Of a stretch of 64,000 bases of DNA, positions 62,911 to 64,000 are shown piece after piece. Within the stretch, counting starts at the first letter, position 1. The number at the start of each line of letters is the position of its first letter. Source of the stretch: Runella defluvii (GTDB taxonomy: Bacteria > Bacteroidota > Bacteroidia > Cytophagales > Spirosomataceae); assembly GCF_014195535.1 (NCBI RefSeq), contig NZ_JACIBY010000006.1, positions 310,001-374,000 on the forward strand. The letters run 5' to 3'. Both the position numbers and the translations under genes were made by a program. The notes beneath the pieces were generated by a model, which worked only from the letters and a program-made list of their open reading frames with translations, ran no database searches and was not told the DNA's origin.

Positions 62911-64000
62911 TACATGGTACGACCAAACCTGCGTCAATCGTTAGGTTGTCTTTCGCTGTTCCCGTTCCCAACGCGTCAATCGTCACCACTTGGCTCAACC
63001 CTGTGGTCGGACTGAAATCCGAATCTTTGGTATCATCTCCGCCTAGGTTTTGCTTTGTGCTGATGGTGCAACTGTCTGGCAAGCTCGTTACCACAATTTT
63101 CACTTGGTAGTTGCCACTCGACAAATCAGAGAACAAATACAAACCATTCGCATTTGTTGTATCAGTTGCCAAAACTGCACTCGTCGTTGCATTTAACAAC
63201 TGTACAATCACGCCTTTCACGCCTGGCTCACCCGAATCTTGAACACCATTGTCATTCAAATCTTTCCAAACGAAGTCTCCGATGGAGCCTTTTGGCGAGA
63301 ACAAAGCCCCGTCCACCGTTGGGTTGTCTTTGGCAATCCCCGTTCCAAAAGCATTGATTGTCACCAATTGGCTCAAACCTGTGGTTGGGTCAAAATCACT
63401 GTCTTTGGTATCGTCCCCACCTAGGTCTTTTTTGGTACTAATCACACAGCCTGCTGGCAAACTGCTCGTTACAATTTTCACTTGGTAAGTACCACTCAAC
63501 AAGTTCGGGAACAAATACAAGCCATTCGCGTCCGTTGTATCGGTTGCCAATACGGTTGTCCCTTGCAACAACTGAACGATTACTCCCGCCACGGCTGGCT
63601 CGCCTGAATCTTGAACGCCGTTGTCATTCTGGTCTTTCCACACATAATCTCCAATCGAACCTTTTGGCGTAAACAAGCCCGCGTCTATCGTCGGGTTGTC
63701 TTTTTGTAAACCCGTACCCAACGTATTGATTTCTACAACCTGACTTTCGCCTGTTGTCGGGCTGAAATCCGAGTCTTTGGCATCATCACTACCTTGGTTT
63801 TGTTTACTACTAATGGTACAGCTATCAGGGAGGCTAGTAATTACAATTTTCACTTTGTAGCTACCAGTCTCTAATCCATTGAAACCGTACAATCCACTCG
63901 CATCCGTTGTATCAGTCGCTAGTACTGCGCTCGTCGTCGAGTTCAACAATTGTACAATGACTCCTTTCACCCCTGGCTCACCCAAATCTTGGATACCATT
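61721..64000 (-). CDS. partial giant surface protein with SdrD-B-like repeats (5' end beyond window)
   Basis: The frame is open to the right edge: codons at the boundary read NGIQDLGEPGVKGV, in the middle of a repeat, so the gene starts outside. Visible are three SdrD-B/CnaB-like domains of 124 residues with 'GSIGDYVWKDQNDNGVQDSG' motifs and calcium-binding-type Asp/Asn clusters, then a SprB-like region ('PVCSADVQTYSLTF'), a gap-free copy of the DUF11 domain and the Cys-rich tail ending CIPFTIKQTKKAGKKL. It is likely a large secreted or surface-bound adhesin. The last 390 residues closely match the neighbouring 2234-residue protein. Confidence 0.88.
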   Translation of the reverse strand, partial: NGIQDLGEPGVKGVIVQLLNSTTSAVLATDTTDASGLYGFNGLETGSYKVKIVITSLPDSCTISSKQNQGSDDAKDSDFSPTTGESQVVEINTLGTGLQKDNPTIDAGLFTPKGSIGDYVWKDQNDNGVQDSGEPAVAGVIVQLLQGTTVLATDTTDANGLYLFPNLLSGTYQVKIVTSSLPAGCVISTKKDLGGDDTKDSDFDPTTGLSQLVTINAFGTGIAKDNPTVDGALFSPKGSIGDFVWKDLNDNGVQDSGEPGVKGVIVQLLNATTSAVLATDTTNANGLYLFSDLSSGNYQVKIVVTSLPDSCTISTKQNLGGDDTKDSDFSPTTGLSQVVTIDALGTGTAKDNLTIDAGLVVPCITTSFTLTGAPVCSADVQTYSLTFSVTGKNGAIKVDKGVLSGNNPYTVTGIPSGASVRIVDTLSAICVQDTIITGPNCNCNPPVPILLAPSLTVCKGDTFPTLKATVVGLATVEWFSQQTGGTALATGLNYKPSGVVTANTVFYAQARSTDPTCPTAVSTSRVPATINAQDCEIDLALKKLINKKVVQIGDTLTYTIKVWNESANNASGVSVTDSIATSVQFIAGSFVSSRGTASITGSVITWNIGNIAASGDTVTLTYRIKAIQEGIHYNTAQICAANEGDVDSTPCNNNEEEDDIDRQCFTVPIKLCPTEQIEVSIPAKYTNVQWFKDGGTTPVASGNSVLLKDVGSYTFTATNNTCPAEGCCPIIIVPGENCCPVDLCIPFTIKQTKKAGKKL
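62930..64000 (-). repeat. 372-bp tandem repeats encoding SdrD-B-like domains
   Basis: Lys codons opening KGSIGD lie at 63292 and 63664, 372 bp apart, and a third copy is cut by the window end. Repeats are highly alike in DNA. Confidence 0.8.

Overview
The window looks like chromosome of a Bacteroidota member of the Cytophagales, probably a Runella/Spirosoma-like genus. That placement is inferred from two SusC/SusD pairs each with an ECF sigma factor and FecR anti-sigma, many Sec/lipoprotein surface proteins, TAnnTTTG-type promoter boxes, a bacterial sphingolipid locus, DUF2911/DUF4833/DUF5686 families and very long Ig-like surface proteins. I see no tRNA, rRNA, CRISPR array, IS element or prophage.

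Layout. 1-1.9 kb: three exported or lipoprotein genes of unknown role. 1.9-3.4 kb (minus): a HigB/HigA toxin-antitoxin pair whose last codon abuts a short-chain dehydrogenase, with a 15-bp-arm palindromic operator. 3.4-7.2 kb: an Old-Yellow-Enzyme oxidoreductase, a palindromic repeat cluster, a GH88 unsaturated uronyl hydrolase and a DUF2911 protein. 7.3-16.7 kb (minus): sigma factor, FecR, SusC, SusD, a circularly permuted SGNH hydrolase and an FAD-dependent oxidoreductase; with the GH88 this looks like a uronide or acidic-polysaccharide utilisation locus. 16.9-21.1 kb (plus): an exported alpha/beta hydrolase, a 999-residue LRR-Roc-COR GTPase whose repeats are near-identical in DNA, and a 47-codon ORF. 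21.2-32.5 kb (minus): a second sigma/FecR/SusC/SusD locus followed by a ThuA-like protein and a large PVC-type cytochrome protein with an N-terminal degenerate SGNH domain. 32.5-40.8 kb: repeats, an EcsC protein, a NarL/TPR-kinase two-component pair, three exported proteins, a DoxX-like/AraC pair and a TetR regulator.

40.9-53.7 kb (plus) is the most interesting region: 12 co-directional genes that read as a sphingolipid factory. Serine palmitoyltransferase, a GNAT-like acyltransferase and an NAD-dependent reductase overlap by ATGA; they resemble the Spt/bCerS/CerR set of Caulobacter. They are followed by a DUF5686 outer-membrane protein, a sugar-nucleotidyltransferase-like enzyme, an ATP-grasp enzyme, a CDP-alcohol phosphotransferase, a flippase-like membrane protein, a HAD phosphatase, a PfkB kinase, a DUF4833 protein and a fatty-acid 2-hydroxylase. 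I infer a Kennedy-style route (kinase, CTP activation, CDP-alcohol transfer) that puts a phospho-headgroup on a 2-hydroxylated ceramide.

53.8-64 kb (minus): a small exported protein with repeated LPTxDE motifs, and two huge cysteine-containing, Ig/DUF11/SdrD-like surface proteins (the second cut by the window edge) that share about 390 C-terminal residues including an identical CIPFTIKQTKKAGKKL tail. Several dispersed palindromic repeat families lie between genes throughout.
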